Below, in pieces: positions 9,891 to 21,664 of a stretch of 64,000 nucleotides of DNA. Position 1 is the first letter of the stretch. Each line of letters starts with the position of its first letter. The stretch is from assembly GCA_015680685.1 (NCBI GenBank), contig MNCI01014802.1, forward strand, positions 1,478 through 65,477, written 5' to 3'. The notes beneath the pieces are model-generated. The model saw only the letters and a program-made list of their open reading frames with translations, was not told the origin of the DNA and made no database searches. Position numbers and translations under genes: made by a program. The DNA comes from Gnetum montanum (lineage: Eukaryota > Streptophyta > Gnetopsida > Gnetales > Gnetaceae).

Positions 9891-11010
9891 TATGTTTCTG
9901 CCGTGTGTAAACTTTCTGGAAGGGTTTCTGTTTATATATCGCGCGCCATCTCTTACCAAAAGCTACTTTCTTTATGAAAAATGAAAACTGGTATGTTTTC
10001 ATATTGTAAAGAGCAGAAACCCTTAAATGGAATATTTTTTTATTACATGCAGGTAGTCTATTCTCCTTACGGGTTGCTGTTAGAAGCAACGGGTTGCTGT
10101 TAGAAGCAACAGTTAAATACTCAAACACCATCAATGCTTAAACCATTTTTAGGCTTTTAATGGGTAGACAATCAGCAAATGAGTGTTATTGCATGCCAGT
10201 TCTGACCAAAAGCTACTTTCTTTGTGCAAAATGGAAATTTTTTTTCAATGTGGAGATGGTATACCCTCCTTTCAGGTTGCTATTAGAAGCAATAGTTTAA
10301 TGTGCAGGATCAACAAACGAGCAACATTCATCTTTATGGTTAAAGTTGAGATGTCATGGTTTTGAAATCTGAGAGATTAAATTTTATTTTACAATTTCAT
10401 ACACGAAAGAGCATTTAATTTGTCTGAAATATAGTGTCAGAGCAACAGTTACTTTAAGTTTCTAGCATGTGTAAACTTCCTGAATACGACGCGCTCTAGT
10501 TTTTACCAAAAGCTACTTTCCATGCTAAAATTGAATTTTTTTTTAATTGCGTGCAAATAGTATACACTCCTTACGGGTTGCCTTTCCAGGCAACAATTTA
10601 ATGTTTGAACACCATCTGTGCAAATAGTATACACTCCTTACGGGTTGCCTTTCCAGGCAAGCAGGAGTTATCAAATAGTATGCCCAATATCAAACCATGA
10701 ACATTCATGGTTATGGACTAAAGTCAACATTAAAGTCAACATGTCAATAATTAAATCTTGTTCTCCCATCACAAGTGTCAAAGTGCATTTATTTTCGATC
10801 TATAATATACGGTCAGAACAAAGAGTACCTTTGTTTTTTAATGGCTTAGTTTTATATGACAAGTTAGCCACACGGAGCAAAAATCGAACAATGAAAATTC
10901 ATGGTTATGGTAAAGTTAAGAGGTTTGGAATTAAATTGTTCTCCAATTTTAAACACCAAAGAGCATTTATTTTTTGTTTGAAGTAAAGTGTTAGAAACTT
11001 TTGGAAGACA
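9890..11010 (+). repeat. Degenerate repeat array with a conserved small hairpin
   Basis: Modules recur in order. A 'TACCAAAAGCTACTTTC' block starts near 9952, 10205 and 10503. A 'CTCCTT..GG' plus hairpin block occurs near 10065, 10265, 10567 and 10634. A 'AACATTCATGGTTATGG...AAAGAGCATTTATTT' block occurs near 10326, 10699 and 10893. The hairpins are GTTGCT/AGCAAC (10074-10091 and 10094-10111), GTTGCT/AGCAAT (10276-10293) and GTTGCCT/AGGCAAC (10577-10594), with a partial copy at 10644-10660. Unit boundaries are blurred by divergence. Confidence 0.7.
10551..10660 (+). repeat. Perfect 43-bp direct repeat, period 67
   Basis: Positions 10551-10593 and 10618-10660 are identical (start GTGCAAATAGTATACACTCC, end CCAGGCAA), separated by 24 bp. 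Each copy ends in the GTTGCCT/AGGCAA hairpin. Identity against the diverged background suggests a recent local duplication. Confidence 0.9.
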
Positions 11011-11104
11011 TCAAACATCTTTGCAAGCTATTTCTAAAAGTATTGATTTTTCTATGCTTATCTAAGTAATGCAATATGATATAGTAATCATTTTTACATG
11101 GGTT

Positions 11105-11832
11105 AAGTGTATGAGCTTAATGGTTGGTGGCGTATCCAACACCCAACCATACAAGATATGAGTGTTCATGCGCAATTCTGATCGAATTCCGTAGACAAGG
11201 CAATGTGATTATACTAGTAATTGGTTAAAGTTTGTGATCGGTGTCTTCCCACGTAAGTTAGTAAAATCGATGCATATAGTTTAACTCATGATGAGGTATA
11301 TGATATTGATGTTGTATGGGCCAAAGTGCTCCTAATAGACATCTAATCTAGCCTATGCAATGAGTAGCCAATCCTACCCTTCTGTTCACACCTTGGACTT
11401 CATGAAACTACTACTAGAAGTACCAAGTACTTCATTACTGGGTGTACCAAGTGATAGTACTACTAGGTTACCAAGTAGCTACATTCACGAATTTGAGATT
11501 AGTTGTATTCATTCCTCTCAACAACAATAATGGTAAAGTGTATAGAAAGTAAATCAGTAACTATGAAAATAGTAAATATTAAACTAAATGAAAACAAAAA
11601 TAAAACTAAGTGTTGTTGCAATGATGGAAAGTAATCTCAATCTTTATTTAAGGGCATGCAATGTGTCCAAGTACATCACACTTGAATAAAGACTTCAGTT
11701 AATCATTTAACATCACACTGCAGGCACACATTACTAAGTACTAAAATCATGAAAACAAACTAAAAGAGTTTTGTTATTATGTTAACTAATCTTCCTCGAT
11801 CTCTATGCCTAAGTGTTGCTTTTATAGGCTAG
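11105..11832 (-). repeat. Family A LTR, antisense copy
   Basis: Read on the minus strand the order matches the sense LTRs: 'CTATAAAAGCAACAC' promoter region (near 11825), 'AAATAAAGATTGAGAT' (near 11630), 'CTTGGTAACCTAGTA' (near 11475), and a terminal 'GTATGGTTGG' region (near 11145). It abuts the next LTR head to head at about 11832 and its U3 start is missing. Confidence 0.65.
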
Positions 11833-12769
11833 CATGCGCACCGATCAATTAGCTGAGATATCGTAGATGCTACGTTGCATCTATTTGATAAAGTCATATT
11901 TTTCTTGACCAACAATATTGTATCTACAATGTTGTATATACGATATCATAGCACAAGCTACATCATCATATATCCAAAAATCACAAGATGTGTGTAGCCT
12001 ATAAATACAACAACTTGGCACATGGATCTGGATAACTCTTTATTCCATCCTTAGGTAGACTCATGCAGTTTGTTTTTGTAGCTTTAGTAACAAAGTGAAT
12101 GCTTGCAATGTGGTGTAGAGCAATTGTACAAAATCTTTATTTGAGTGAAGTGTACTTGGGCACAGTTCATGTATAAAATAAAGATTGAGATTGTTTTTCA
12201 TCATTATAGTATCCACTTAGTTTTACTATTTTACTTAGACTAATTTTTACTATTTTCTTAGTTTAATCATTTACATTTCCAGGTACTTTACTTTCTTGTT
12301 CATTAGTAAAGTGGAATGAGTACAACTAGTTCCAAATGTTTAAGTGTAATCGTTTGGTAATCCCAATAGTGTTATTGCTTGGTTCATTGAGTAGCATAAC
12401 ACTTAGTATCCTAGTAATGGTTACATGAGTCCAAGATGTGTACGGTAAGCCAAGACTAAATGTTCATCACTCTAGGCTAGAGTAGATTTATATTACTGTC
12501 ATTACCTAGACATAGAATTAAATTTCATTCTCAATTATGTTTATCGCTAGAAGTAATTAGGGCCTAACAACATTAATTATCGTATGTCTCGTTTTGGACT
12601 AAACCATAGATGACAAAGCTATGACTAGTCCAAGTGGGAAGATAGCATTCTACAATCAATGCTTAACAATCTAGATGCCACAATTAGTCCCATTTACAAA
12701 ATTCAACTAGATCATGCATGAATGCTTGTGATTTATATGGTTGGGCGTAGGGGTACATGCCACTCATGA
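11833..12769 (+). repeat. Family A 5' LTR, sense copy
   Basis: Shares with 22399-23088 long blocks such as 'GGCACATGGATCTGGATAAC' (near 12015), 'AAATAAAGATTGAGATT' (near 12178) and 'TGTAATCGTTTGGTAATCC' (near 12345). The 3' end, CACTCATGA at about 12761-12769, is a decayed ACTCATCA. It is followed at once by a primer-binding-like site, which makes this the 5' LTR of the element running to about 19.7 kb. Confidence 0.7.
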
Positions 12770-12770
12770 T

Positions 12771-12789
12771 TGGCACTATTGTTGGGGAT
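12771..12789 (+). promoter_or_regulatory. Primer-binding site, degenerate tRNA-Asp type
   Basis: TGGCACTATTGTTGGGGAT directly follows the LTR. It resembles the TGGCGCCGTTGCCGGGGA site complementary to plant tRNA-Asp used by Athila-like elements, with several substitutions, most of them C-to-T. Confidence 0.55.
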
Positions 12790-13426
12790 GGTGCTAGTTA
12801 TCTAGACTAGTTATATCATAAACGATCATTGTAAACGTATCAACAACCTATCTTTCATAAAATATTAATATTATAAGTCACACATGATAACGAATAAAAG
12901 CATGTTTTCTTCACATAGGACTAATAATGCATCATATGATGAAAACATTAGTAGGAGAAATGACAAGATATATACTGAAAAAAATTGGAGTGAAGAATCA
13001 CAAGCAAAGATTTGATATGCTCATTTAGACCATTATTGCACTTGAAGACCACATTCAACTAATGCAGACAATCTTAGAGGATATGGAGTACATCCTAGAA
13101 TAAGAAGGGCTTCAAGGCCTAAGACCTCCTTAAAAACTAGAAGAGATAAATCAAGGGATCATGGGGGGGATATAGGAGCAATGGTAATCCTCCCAATTCC
13201 CCATCTTTCTCTTCCTCTTCAACATCTAGTTTTGATGAAGATGAATGTAGGTATAGAGATAGTCATACACTAAGGGGTCAAGATGAAGATAGAAATGGAA
13301 ATAAATGAGATTGTCAAGGTGAACATAGGCAAGATCATCATAATTAGACCAATAGAAATAGAAATCATCACCACAACATGTCTAATGATGATGAATCCTT
13401 GTTGGCTACTAGGAAAATGAGGCAAG

Positions 13427-14198
13427 TGTTGATGCATAAATTTTGGTCACACCAACACTTGGGAAAAAACTTGTTTGAGGAGACTATTGCGTAGGGCACC
13501 TCCCGTATGGGTACGGAAACCCAAGAATAGTCTTAGTTGGAGAGGGCTATGTGGCTTTTTGAAAATGAAAATCCAAACTGAAAAATTAGGGATTTAAATT
13601 AAATGATTATCTCAAATACAATAAGTAACTAAAAAATTGAATTTTCCCTAGTCTCGCTGATGCTACTAGTCTATCACTATCGATGGTGTCTATTGTCAAG
13701 TAGGAAGACCATGACCGTCATGAAAGAGGAAGAGAAAGAGAGAGAAAGAGAGACTGCAACAGTGGTTCATTCCTTTTTCTGAAGAATGTAGGCAAGTGGT
13801 GGACAATAGGGATCTCCCTCTCTCTCTCCCCATGGCAACAACAACTATCATGATAGAGACTAAGAGATAGGTAGCACCTCTCCGTGGTAGTTTCTCTCTC
13901 TCTCTCTCTTTTGCAGTGGTCGCAATCTTCCTACTTGGCAGTGGACACCATCGGTAGCGATGGACTAGTAGCATTAGTGGGACCAGGGAAAATTTAATTT
14001 TTTTAGTTACTTATTGTATTCGAGAAAATCATTTAATTTAAATCCTTGATTTTTTACTTTGGTTTCAAAAGGCCATGTAGCCCTCTCTAGATAAGACTAT
14101 TCTCAAGTTTCCATACACATACAGGAGACACCCTAGGCAATAGTCTCCTTAAACAAGTTTTCTCTTGATGTTGATGCATCAAAATTTATGCATCAACA
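13427..14198. mobile_element. Foldback transposon with about 280-bp terminal inverted repeats
   Basis: Left arm 13427-13710 and right arm 13918-14198 are inverted copies over nearly their whole length, with ends TGTTGATGCATAAATTTT and its complement. About 207 bp of unique sequence separates them, containing GA and CT microsatellite tracts. The element interrupts family A gag. A clean target duplication was not found: GAGGCAAG on the left versus ATAGGTAG on the right only partly match. The TG...CA ends also permit an inverted pair of LTR-like sequences as an explanation. The antisense ORF at 13696-13974 lies in the loop region and has no recognised motif. Confidence 0.8.
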
Positions 14199-14424
14199 AT
14201 AGGTAGTGGAGGCAGTTAGAATACCTCACAAGCATCAAAGGGAAAGTTGCATTAAAAAGCTTGATATGAATAACATCCTTAAATTTATGGGAGGTTATAA
14301 CTCTAATCCACAACATCACTTACAAGCCTTCCATGATGCTTGTGCCTTTTAGAACATCAAGATTAAGTGACAAAGCTTAAGCTCTTTTCTAGAACACTAG
14401 TTGATGAAGTTGAAAGTTGGTATG

Positions 14425-15227
14425 TGATGAGCCGTGATATCACGTATGCGATATCAGAGCCTTCCATGCGATATCGTGTACACGATATTGCGACTTGCCT
14501 CATTACCTCTAAATAGGAGGTAGGTGCACTTGGTTTGCATAGTTAGTCTTAGACCCTTACCCAAACTCTTACCTTTTTCCCTTTCCAGAGATAGAATTAT
14601 TTCTAAGTGCCCGTGGTAAGATTCATAAAGTTAATGGATCTTCATTTGAGCATTGTGTAACTAAGCACACCTTGTGGACGAAAATAAAGACAAACTTTGT
14701 GAGAAACCTTGCAGCATTTAGAATAGATTAATTAATGTTAATTATTATTACTTAATGCTTTCCTTAGTTAATTAATGTTCTCTCTCACCCTACAACTCTC
14801 CTAAGTAAGCACACTCAGTACGATCACTTTGAGCATGTTTGTAAAACTTGGTAACCTAGTAACGATTCGTATTTGGTAATCCCAATAGTGTTGCACTAGT
14901 TCAGGATGTGTACGGAAAGTGAGAATGGATGCTGGTGTTAGGACTAGTTAAATCATAGTTGAGTAGTTAAATCAAAATTAGTTACTTATCTCTCTCCTCC
15001 ATTTGTAGCAATAGGACATAAAAACATAAAAGCTATAAAAATCATGTACCTCAAGTTTACTTAACCATACAATGGTGCTATACAAGTAAGCTTGGAAAGA
15101 CAATGATTGATCAACCCATCCTTGTTTCACAAAGGCGCGTAAGCACTTAGTCCTTGGAATTCGACCGGATCGTGTGTGTACACTCATATTCGTATGATTG
15201 AGCATAGGGATACCTCGCTACTCATCA
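14425..15227 (+). mobile_element. Family A solo LTR with 5-bp target duplication
   Basis: The LTR starts TGATGAGC and ends ACTCATCA (803 bp). It is flanked by GTATG at 14420-14424 and GTATG at 15228-15232, a perfect 5-bp duplication. Removing it rejoins the family A gag frame region (EVESWY / SLELYS). No internal element sequence remains, so recombination between the two LTRs of a full insertion is the likely origin. U3 contains GATATC palindromes (14436-14510), as in the 2509 LTR. Confidence 0.9.
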
Positions 15228-17154
15228 GTATGGATCGTTGGAACTATATTCAATCCATCAATGGTTCATAATTCTAGAACTCTTCAATGAGAAATACCAA
15301 ACCTATGCAAGAGTGTCCAACTTGAGAAAACAAATCCAAGGATGGAGGCAAGAGAAACATGAATCCTTGGACATGGCCTTGGATAGACACTATTTACTAC
15401 TACATAGATGTCTAAGTCATGATTTTTCTTAAAAAGAGTAGCTTTTCCACATCATAGATGGACTTTGTAACCAAACAAGAGAGACCGTTGGGACTTATTC
15501 CCAAGGATGGTTATTTGAATTAAAATTCCATAAGATACAAAAGCTAGTTGAGCAGGTGGTAAAAGAAGAAGAAGAGCTATGTAAATGAGAGAATGTAGAG
15601 AAATATAACTAGGACCCCACCCTTCAAAAGAAGAGGGTCCATATCTATGATGAGGAAAAAGAGGTAGATCTTGATAAGGTGATTTCACAGCAAACCTTGC
15701 CAATACAAAATTCTATCACTAAGCCTAAATCAAAGATATATAAGATGTGGGATTTGATAAATGAAAAAGTTACAACTTACATGAAAACCTTAGAGGAGAG
15801 GGTAACACAAAAAGGATCAAGTGAGCAAAACAAGAAGAGGAAAAAGACTAAAGAAATAGGGAGGAACTCTTATCAACAAAAAGGAAAAATAACTATAGTA
15901 GAAGAGGCTATAGACTTAACCATAGAGGATGAGGATGAATGTGACATCTACCAATATGACCATCCAAAGGGCTATTGCCCAGTCATGTTACATCTACATG
16001 AGTTTAGGGCTTTTTCTATGAATTCCAAGTTCATACAAAAGCAAATTCCTAGGAACTTACCTTAATCATAAGGTAATTATAGATAGTTCTACAACTAATC
16101 ATACTATTCTAGTGGGACTTCTTATTAGCCTCAACACTATTATCAACTGTAGTGGAAAAACCCACAGTTTTGGGGGATGCCATCAACAAACAAGAAATAC
16201 GTGTATTGCTTGCCAAACTCATATGACTACTATGTTCAATAACCTATTTCTCCAAATGGTTCTACTTCATTTATCTTGAATCACTACTATCACTCTCCCA
16301 AATATCATCAACCCACAACATCTCCTATGGGATCAACATCTCAAACCTCTTATCCTTCGCAACATCCTCAATATTCTCATACTCCCTCCACCATATGTCA
16401 CCACCAACAACACAAGAAGGATCAACACCACAACATCAATGGAAGAATGCCACTTGTGCAACAAACATACACATAAATGATAATGTTAATAGATCTTAAA
16501 CATAGTCTTGAAAATGTCCTTTCTTAGGAAAGTCACCACACATTAGCACAAAACTTGTAGACTTATTGGCTCATCAAAATCAGCACAAGGCCAACCTAGT
16601 GCAACATGCTTCCTCACCAGAACAATGTCTCCTAATCCTATGCAAGAGCCAACACCCATTATCACTCCAATGGAGAATATAATAGATGAACCTATCACTG
16701 TGGAGAGATAGACAATTTCATGCATTACTACTAAAAAAGAAGGATGCAGTTGTGAACTGAACATATAGAATGTTAACACAGTTATTATACCAGTCCACAA
16801 TAAGTGTGAAAAACAAGTGTGTGCACAAGAGAGAGTAGGGGCTACTAAACCAAAAGATACCTAGTGGCCAACAACTTAGAACTTTCAACTATCCAAAACA
16901 TGCATGGAATAATATGAACCACTTATTAATTCCCATTCTAAGAAAATGACCCTAACTAAGAACTTACAAATGGAAATACTAACCCATACTCATACACCAA
17001 CAAAAAGAGAAAATAAGGACTTCAATGATAAAAATTTAATAACCATCATGATTATATGGAATGATAATGGAAAAACAAAATCACTAAGGATGGTAAGTAC
17101 AAAACCTCAAGTGTATGATGCAAGGGAACTAGGATGCATTTTCTGAACACTTGC

Positions 17155-19150
17155 CCATGAGTTTAGCCATGAGGGAGATGCCTTATCTTGATTTAGGAAT
17201 TAATAAGTGTTTTTTAATTTTTTTTTCTTACAATTCTTTTTAATTTCTAAATTCTTGATATAGCTTTTCATATTTCTATCTTGTTTTCATTTTTCTTTGT
17301 AAATATTTTTTATTACTATTAAAACACACCAAGAATAAGGCAAGATGTAGTCCAATAAGGTGAAGATTTCTCTATATTATCAATCATAAGAGACTGATTA
17401 TCTATACAGTGAGACCACACCATCCATCCATCCATTCCATTAATAAGAGGTTCTTACCATGGCCATAATGATATTCTTTCCATCATAAAAATAAGAATAA
17501 ACCTGTGATTATTATGCTTGGATAGAAAAGTGAAGAACCAAGGGGAAATGAAAAGGTGTGGCATTAAGGGAATTTGTGGATTCTTCTAGACTACTATTGT
17601 GAGTTCTATTCTATTGTTAATTTTGCATTATATCTTTGTAGATCTAACAAAAAATGGAAGTAAGAGTTAAATAAGTACTACCTTAAATGATTGACAGAGA
17701 ATAAAAATAAAAAAGCACATAATAAATTTTTGGGGATCCCACAAGAAAGACATGTTACCCATGCCTAAAGGTAGACAACTACTCAGAAATAACAATAAAA
17801 ATAAAGTGCCATGAATAAAACTCCACTCTTGGAAAATACGCCAAGTGATAATGCTTCTTGCAACATTGATAGTCTTACAATTGTATTTCCAAGAGATGAA
17901 ATGATGCAATGTTACTAGAATATAGTCTAGAATTTGTTTAAATCTTGGACATAAAGGCTAATGATTACCTTAACCATTAATAAAACACAAGGGGTCATTC
18001 TACCTATGGTAAGATACCTCATGTCCCAAGTTCAGCAATCCCTTCTACAACTCATCCCACCTCACTGTATATTTAACCATAACTTGTTGTTTTGTATAAT
18101 ATAGTGTTATTTTCTCAATTTGGTGATACTAACATGTGTGTTTTGCTAAACAAGTATGTCTTACATTCAACTTTTGGAGTGCCTAAGGACACTTTTAGGC
18201 ATTGTTATACAAGGGCACTAAGGGTTGGATCCTACTTTGGGGAGGACCCACTTGTATAACTCTTGTATTTCATACTTGCCAAGTAATTCCATGTCATTTT
18301 ATGCCTTCCAAAACATTTAATAAAGTTTCATATCATCTAATAATTTGTTTATGCACAAGAAATTCATTACCCATCTCTTATCCATACAATACACTTTCAT
18401 TGCTAACATTCTTTCTTTATGAACTTTGAAAGATAAAATCTTTGAAAACTATGCATCATTCATGGCCTATGACCTTTTAGACAAGCGTTACATCTTCTAG
18501 ACATTCTAATTGACTCATTTTTTCCTTGAAAATTTTGAAATTTTTAATGTTGATGCCATAGCTACAGTGTCATACGCACCTATTATGTCACACATATAAA
18601 AATAGTATATATACAGGTGGGAGTTAGTGAATTTTTTTGCATCTTCATTTTGTAGTAAGAGAAGTTTTTACAGTTTTTCCTCAGCCCTCTTGCAAACTAG
18701 CTTCCAAAGGCCATAACTTCATCTTTGTAGCTTTGATTTTCAAAATTCTTATATGCTATTGATTTCAAAGTGTTCAACTTAGTTGTGGAAAATGCATTGC
18801 GCAATATAAGCAAAAATTTCAAAATTTGAGCCAAAAATTCTTAACGTCGAAAGATACTATAAAGGGTAAGTACAAAGAAATAATAAGAATATTAACAGTA
18901 ATCAATCAAACTAAGGCTAGAAGTATTTAGATCATACTCCTAATAGACCATACCAACTATTTTAGGCCATAATAATCAAGAAAACAATAAGAAGATCATA
19001 AGTAACTAAATAATATAACATTTAAGGGATTTCTTTTTTACAAATTTTTCTAACATTGTAATCATGAGATGATAAGAACTTGATCTAACTAAGAACATGA
19101 GAAGAATTATGAATAATTAAGCACAAATGAAAGCATCTTGGTAATCCTAA
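17155..19150 (+). repeat. Family A internal spacer, copy 2 (non-coding)
   Basis: Counterpart of 1-1320: 'GTAGATCTAACA' near 17638, 'CCTCATGTCCCAA' near 18018 and 'TTTGGGGAGGACCCACTTG' near 18236 occur in the same order. No supported ORF. Long spacers between gag and a 3' ORF without pol are typical of large non-autonomous LTR elements. Confidence 0.55.
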
Positions 19151-19600
19151 GATCTTAATTAATTTTAGATGGTCTCAAAGAGGATACCAAAAGGAGGCCC
19201 TTCACAACTTGGGAGCTATAAAGATGCAACTCCAAGCATCTCCATTATGGCTCACACTAACCAACAATAGAGAATGGTACTTAGGGAAAATGTACCAATT
19301 TGGTAAAATAAAGAGGCCTATGCAATAGTTAAAATCAAAGGAGTCTCTGCGCCATACTCAGTAGAGAGGACATATAGAAAAATAAGATAAGGGAAAAAAA
19401 GGGAAAACTTTCTAGAAGCCATATGATAGAGGGAAGAAGTTGATGGAAGAGCTACCACTACTTGCATTATGAACTACATCAAGCCACTTCAAATTTTGTT
19501 TTTGTTTTGTCATGTAATTGTGTCATTTTTGTACACACCATTGTGGCACTCAGAGTCAATTAGTAGTTAGAGTCAGTCAATAATCTTGTACCTTCCCAAT
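19150..19600 (+). pseudogene. Family A 3' ORF, copy 2, degraded
   Basis: The segment encoding LQASPLWLTLTNNREWYLGK (about 19215-19290) aligns with 1870-1945 of copy 1. Many stops follow. The downstream text (FCHVIVSFLYTPLWH-like, near 19500-19545) matches the end of copy 1 near 2330-2400. An A homopolymer run lies at about 19607-19620. Confidence 0.5.
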
Positions 19601-19674
19601 TTTGTAAAAAAAAAAAAAAAGCTCATTCCTATCCTATTAACTTGAGGATGAGTTTTTGGTAAATTTTGGGGGCA

Positions 19675-19735
19675 TGATAAATCATCAATTGGCTGAGATA
19701 TCATAGATGCTACATTGCATCTACTTTTGAACAAA
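19675..19735 (+). repeat. Family A 3' LTR, truncated
   Basis: Follows a polypurine-like TTTTGGGGGCA. Starts TGATAAATCATC and then matches the 11833 LTR ('GCTGAGATATC', 'TAGATGCTAC') before breaking off at about 19735 into unrelated antisense sequence. Confidence 0.6.
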
Positions 19736-19739
19736 TTTT

Positions 19740-21660
19740 GGATTTAGTACATATGCTCCCATTTCTTTTAGATGTGTTATAACTAGACAACATCCCTAAG
19801 GATGTTCATATTAGCACACATTGCATCCTTCATCATTTGTGGAGCTAGTGTCTAAACACTCAGCTACCAAAGTAACCTTATCTTTGCATCCAAATTTCTT
19901 CTTTTTCCTTTTATCTTTGCCTCTTTCTAATGCTTGTTCAGTTTGTTCCTCTACTATCTTTAGGGCAGTTGTGAATTTTTCATCAACAGAATCCCATATT
20001 TTCTCTACCTTAGTTGCAATGTCACTTACAAATTTTTGGATTAATAGAATCTTTTGATAGATGGCCTAGTTCAAGCTTTCCTCCTCTTATGTTTCATAGG
20101 CTCATACATCCCTCTTTTGGATTGATGGATCATGATTGTATTCTTTAGTTGATTCCCTCTTTTTGAGTTCTCCTTCCTCTTTGGCCACTTGATCAATTAA
20201 TCATTGGATGTGATGGATAGTTAGTTCTGATAATCTCCCTTGGGTGTAAACCCTAAGAGTCTCTTTGGTTTTTCTTCTTAGCCCATCTATGATGTGCCTA
20301 AGTTATTTCTTTGATGAAAATCTATGGCCTAGACATTTATGTAGTAGTGAATAATATCTGTCCAATGCTACATCAAGGGTTTTATGAGTCCCTTATTTCC
20401 ATCCTTATATTTTTTTCTTATATTTAACACTTATTAATGGATATAATATTTATCATTAAAGATTTCTAGCATGGTACTCTAGGGTTTGATGGATTTAGGT
20501 TCCAATGATCTATACTAGTTTTCTACTTCCTTCACAAGTGTTCTAGGAAACAACTTCAATTTTTGTCCATTACTTTCTATGTTTTAAAGGGCATCAACAT
20601 CATGGAATGCTTGGAGGTGATGCTATGGATTTGTCTTGTAACAACATTCAAATAATGGCATGTTGTTCATATCTAGTTGTTTAATTTGGCTATCTCTCAC
20701 ATGCTTGGTTAGCATGTAGATTGCTTCCTAAATGTTGATCATGCTTCAAGTCTCCATAAGGGGTTCATCATCATGATCTAGTTCATATGCTATGTGGTAG
20801 CAGTGACCCATTCTATGCTCATGCCTCTCTTGATCCTCTCTTCTATATCTTCTTCTTCTTCATTCATACTCTTCATCTTCTAAGTCAAAATATCTGGAAT
20901 ATCTATCATGATGACCATGAGTTCTTCTCTCTTCCCTATTAGAGTTTTGGTACCTGTGTTGTCTCTTCTCAAAGTTCTTCGATGATTGAGATGAGGGTGA
21001 TGAGGTAGTAGGAGAATGGTGTCAGCTGGTTCTCCTTTCATGACTCTTATATGTTTCTTTGTAAGACTTAGCAAGAACCCTTGACCTAGAGTCTATCTTA
21101 TGCCTTGAGTTAGTAGCCTCCTTGTTGTGTGTCTCTACTAGGGTAGAGTGAAGTTGGGCTTTAATAGGTTCCTCTAGTTTGATGATAGGTATCTTTGATG
21201 GCTCCTCATGGTTCTGGTGGAGTTGTTCTAAAATGAAGTGATTAGCATCAATTTATTCTATGATAATAATAGTATTGTCCTGCTTCCATTTGCTACATAC
21301 ATTTTTGATTTCCATAGCAATATCTCTCTTTATTTTCTCCCTTTTAGGTTCATAGGGTCTAGTCATGTGTTGAGTCACATGATACCTTCCTGAATCTTAT
21401 CCAGATGCATTCCTCTGAGAGTAGTTTGTAGCATGCTTAGTGTTGCACATTGTGGAGGTAGGACTATGTTGCCTTTCATGTCTCTCCACCTCATTTGCTT
21501 ATCCTAATGGAAGATGAAAGTAAAATGTGGGTGGTAAGGATCAATGTGAGCATAAGTAATACATGTCAGCATTGGCATCCCCCATTCCTCTTCATTAATA
21601 ATTCTATCATCACTTCTTCTTGTGTCCTTGGTAGGTGATGGTTGATCATTATGTGAAGTC
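19740..21660 (-). pseudogene. Family A gag, antisense copy, decayed
   Basis: The minus strand reads, in order from high to low coordinate: a basic/His-rich region (RYSRYFDLEDEEYE, near 20900), MNNMPLFECC (near 20650), HHLQAFHDV (near 20600), VKEVENWYRSLEP (near 20520), TLDVALDRYYSLLHKCLGHRF (near 20370-20310; motif split here as TLDVALDRYYS and LLHKCLGHRF) and LRHIIDGLRRKTKETL (near 20290). These match the sense copies at 14250-15430 and 38384-38780. Stops throughout. It probably derives from a separate insertion in the opposite orientation. Confidence 0.65.
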
Positions 21661-21664
21661 ATGT

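Larger units (their letters stand above)
12900..17150 (+). pseudogene. Family A gag, decayed and interrupted by two insertions
   Basis: Pieces of a retrotransposon gag are recognisable by comparison with 38384-39250: a Ser/Asp/His-rich N-terminus (13090-13420), the core 'HHLQAFHDA' (near 14310) and 'EVESWY' (near 14410), then 'LFNEKYQTYARVSNLRKQI' (15275-15335) and 'ESLDMALDRHYLLLHRCLSH' (15360-15420), a lysine-rich stretch (15679-16065), and a Pro/Ser/His/Gln tail (16276-16476). Stops are frequent. The foldback element (13427-14198) and the solo LTR (14425-15227) split it. Gag would form virus-like particles; this copy is dead. No zinc knuckle was seen. Confidence 0.65.

Noticed and set aside
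13696-13974. Antisense ORF inside the foldback element
   Set aside because: Composed largely of GA/CT microsatellite and arm sequence; no transposase motif.
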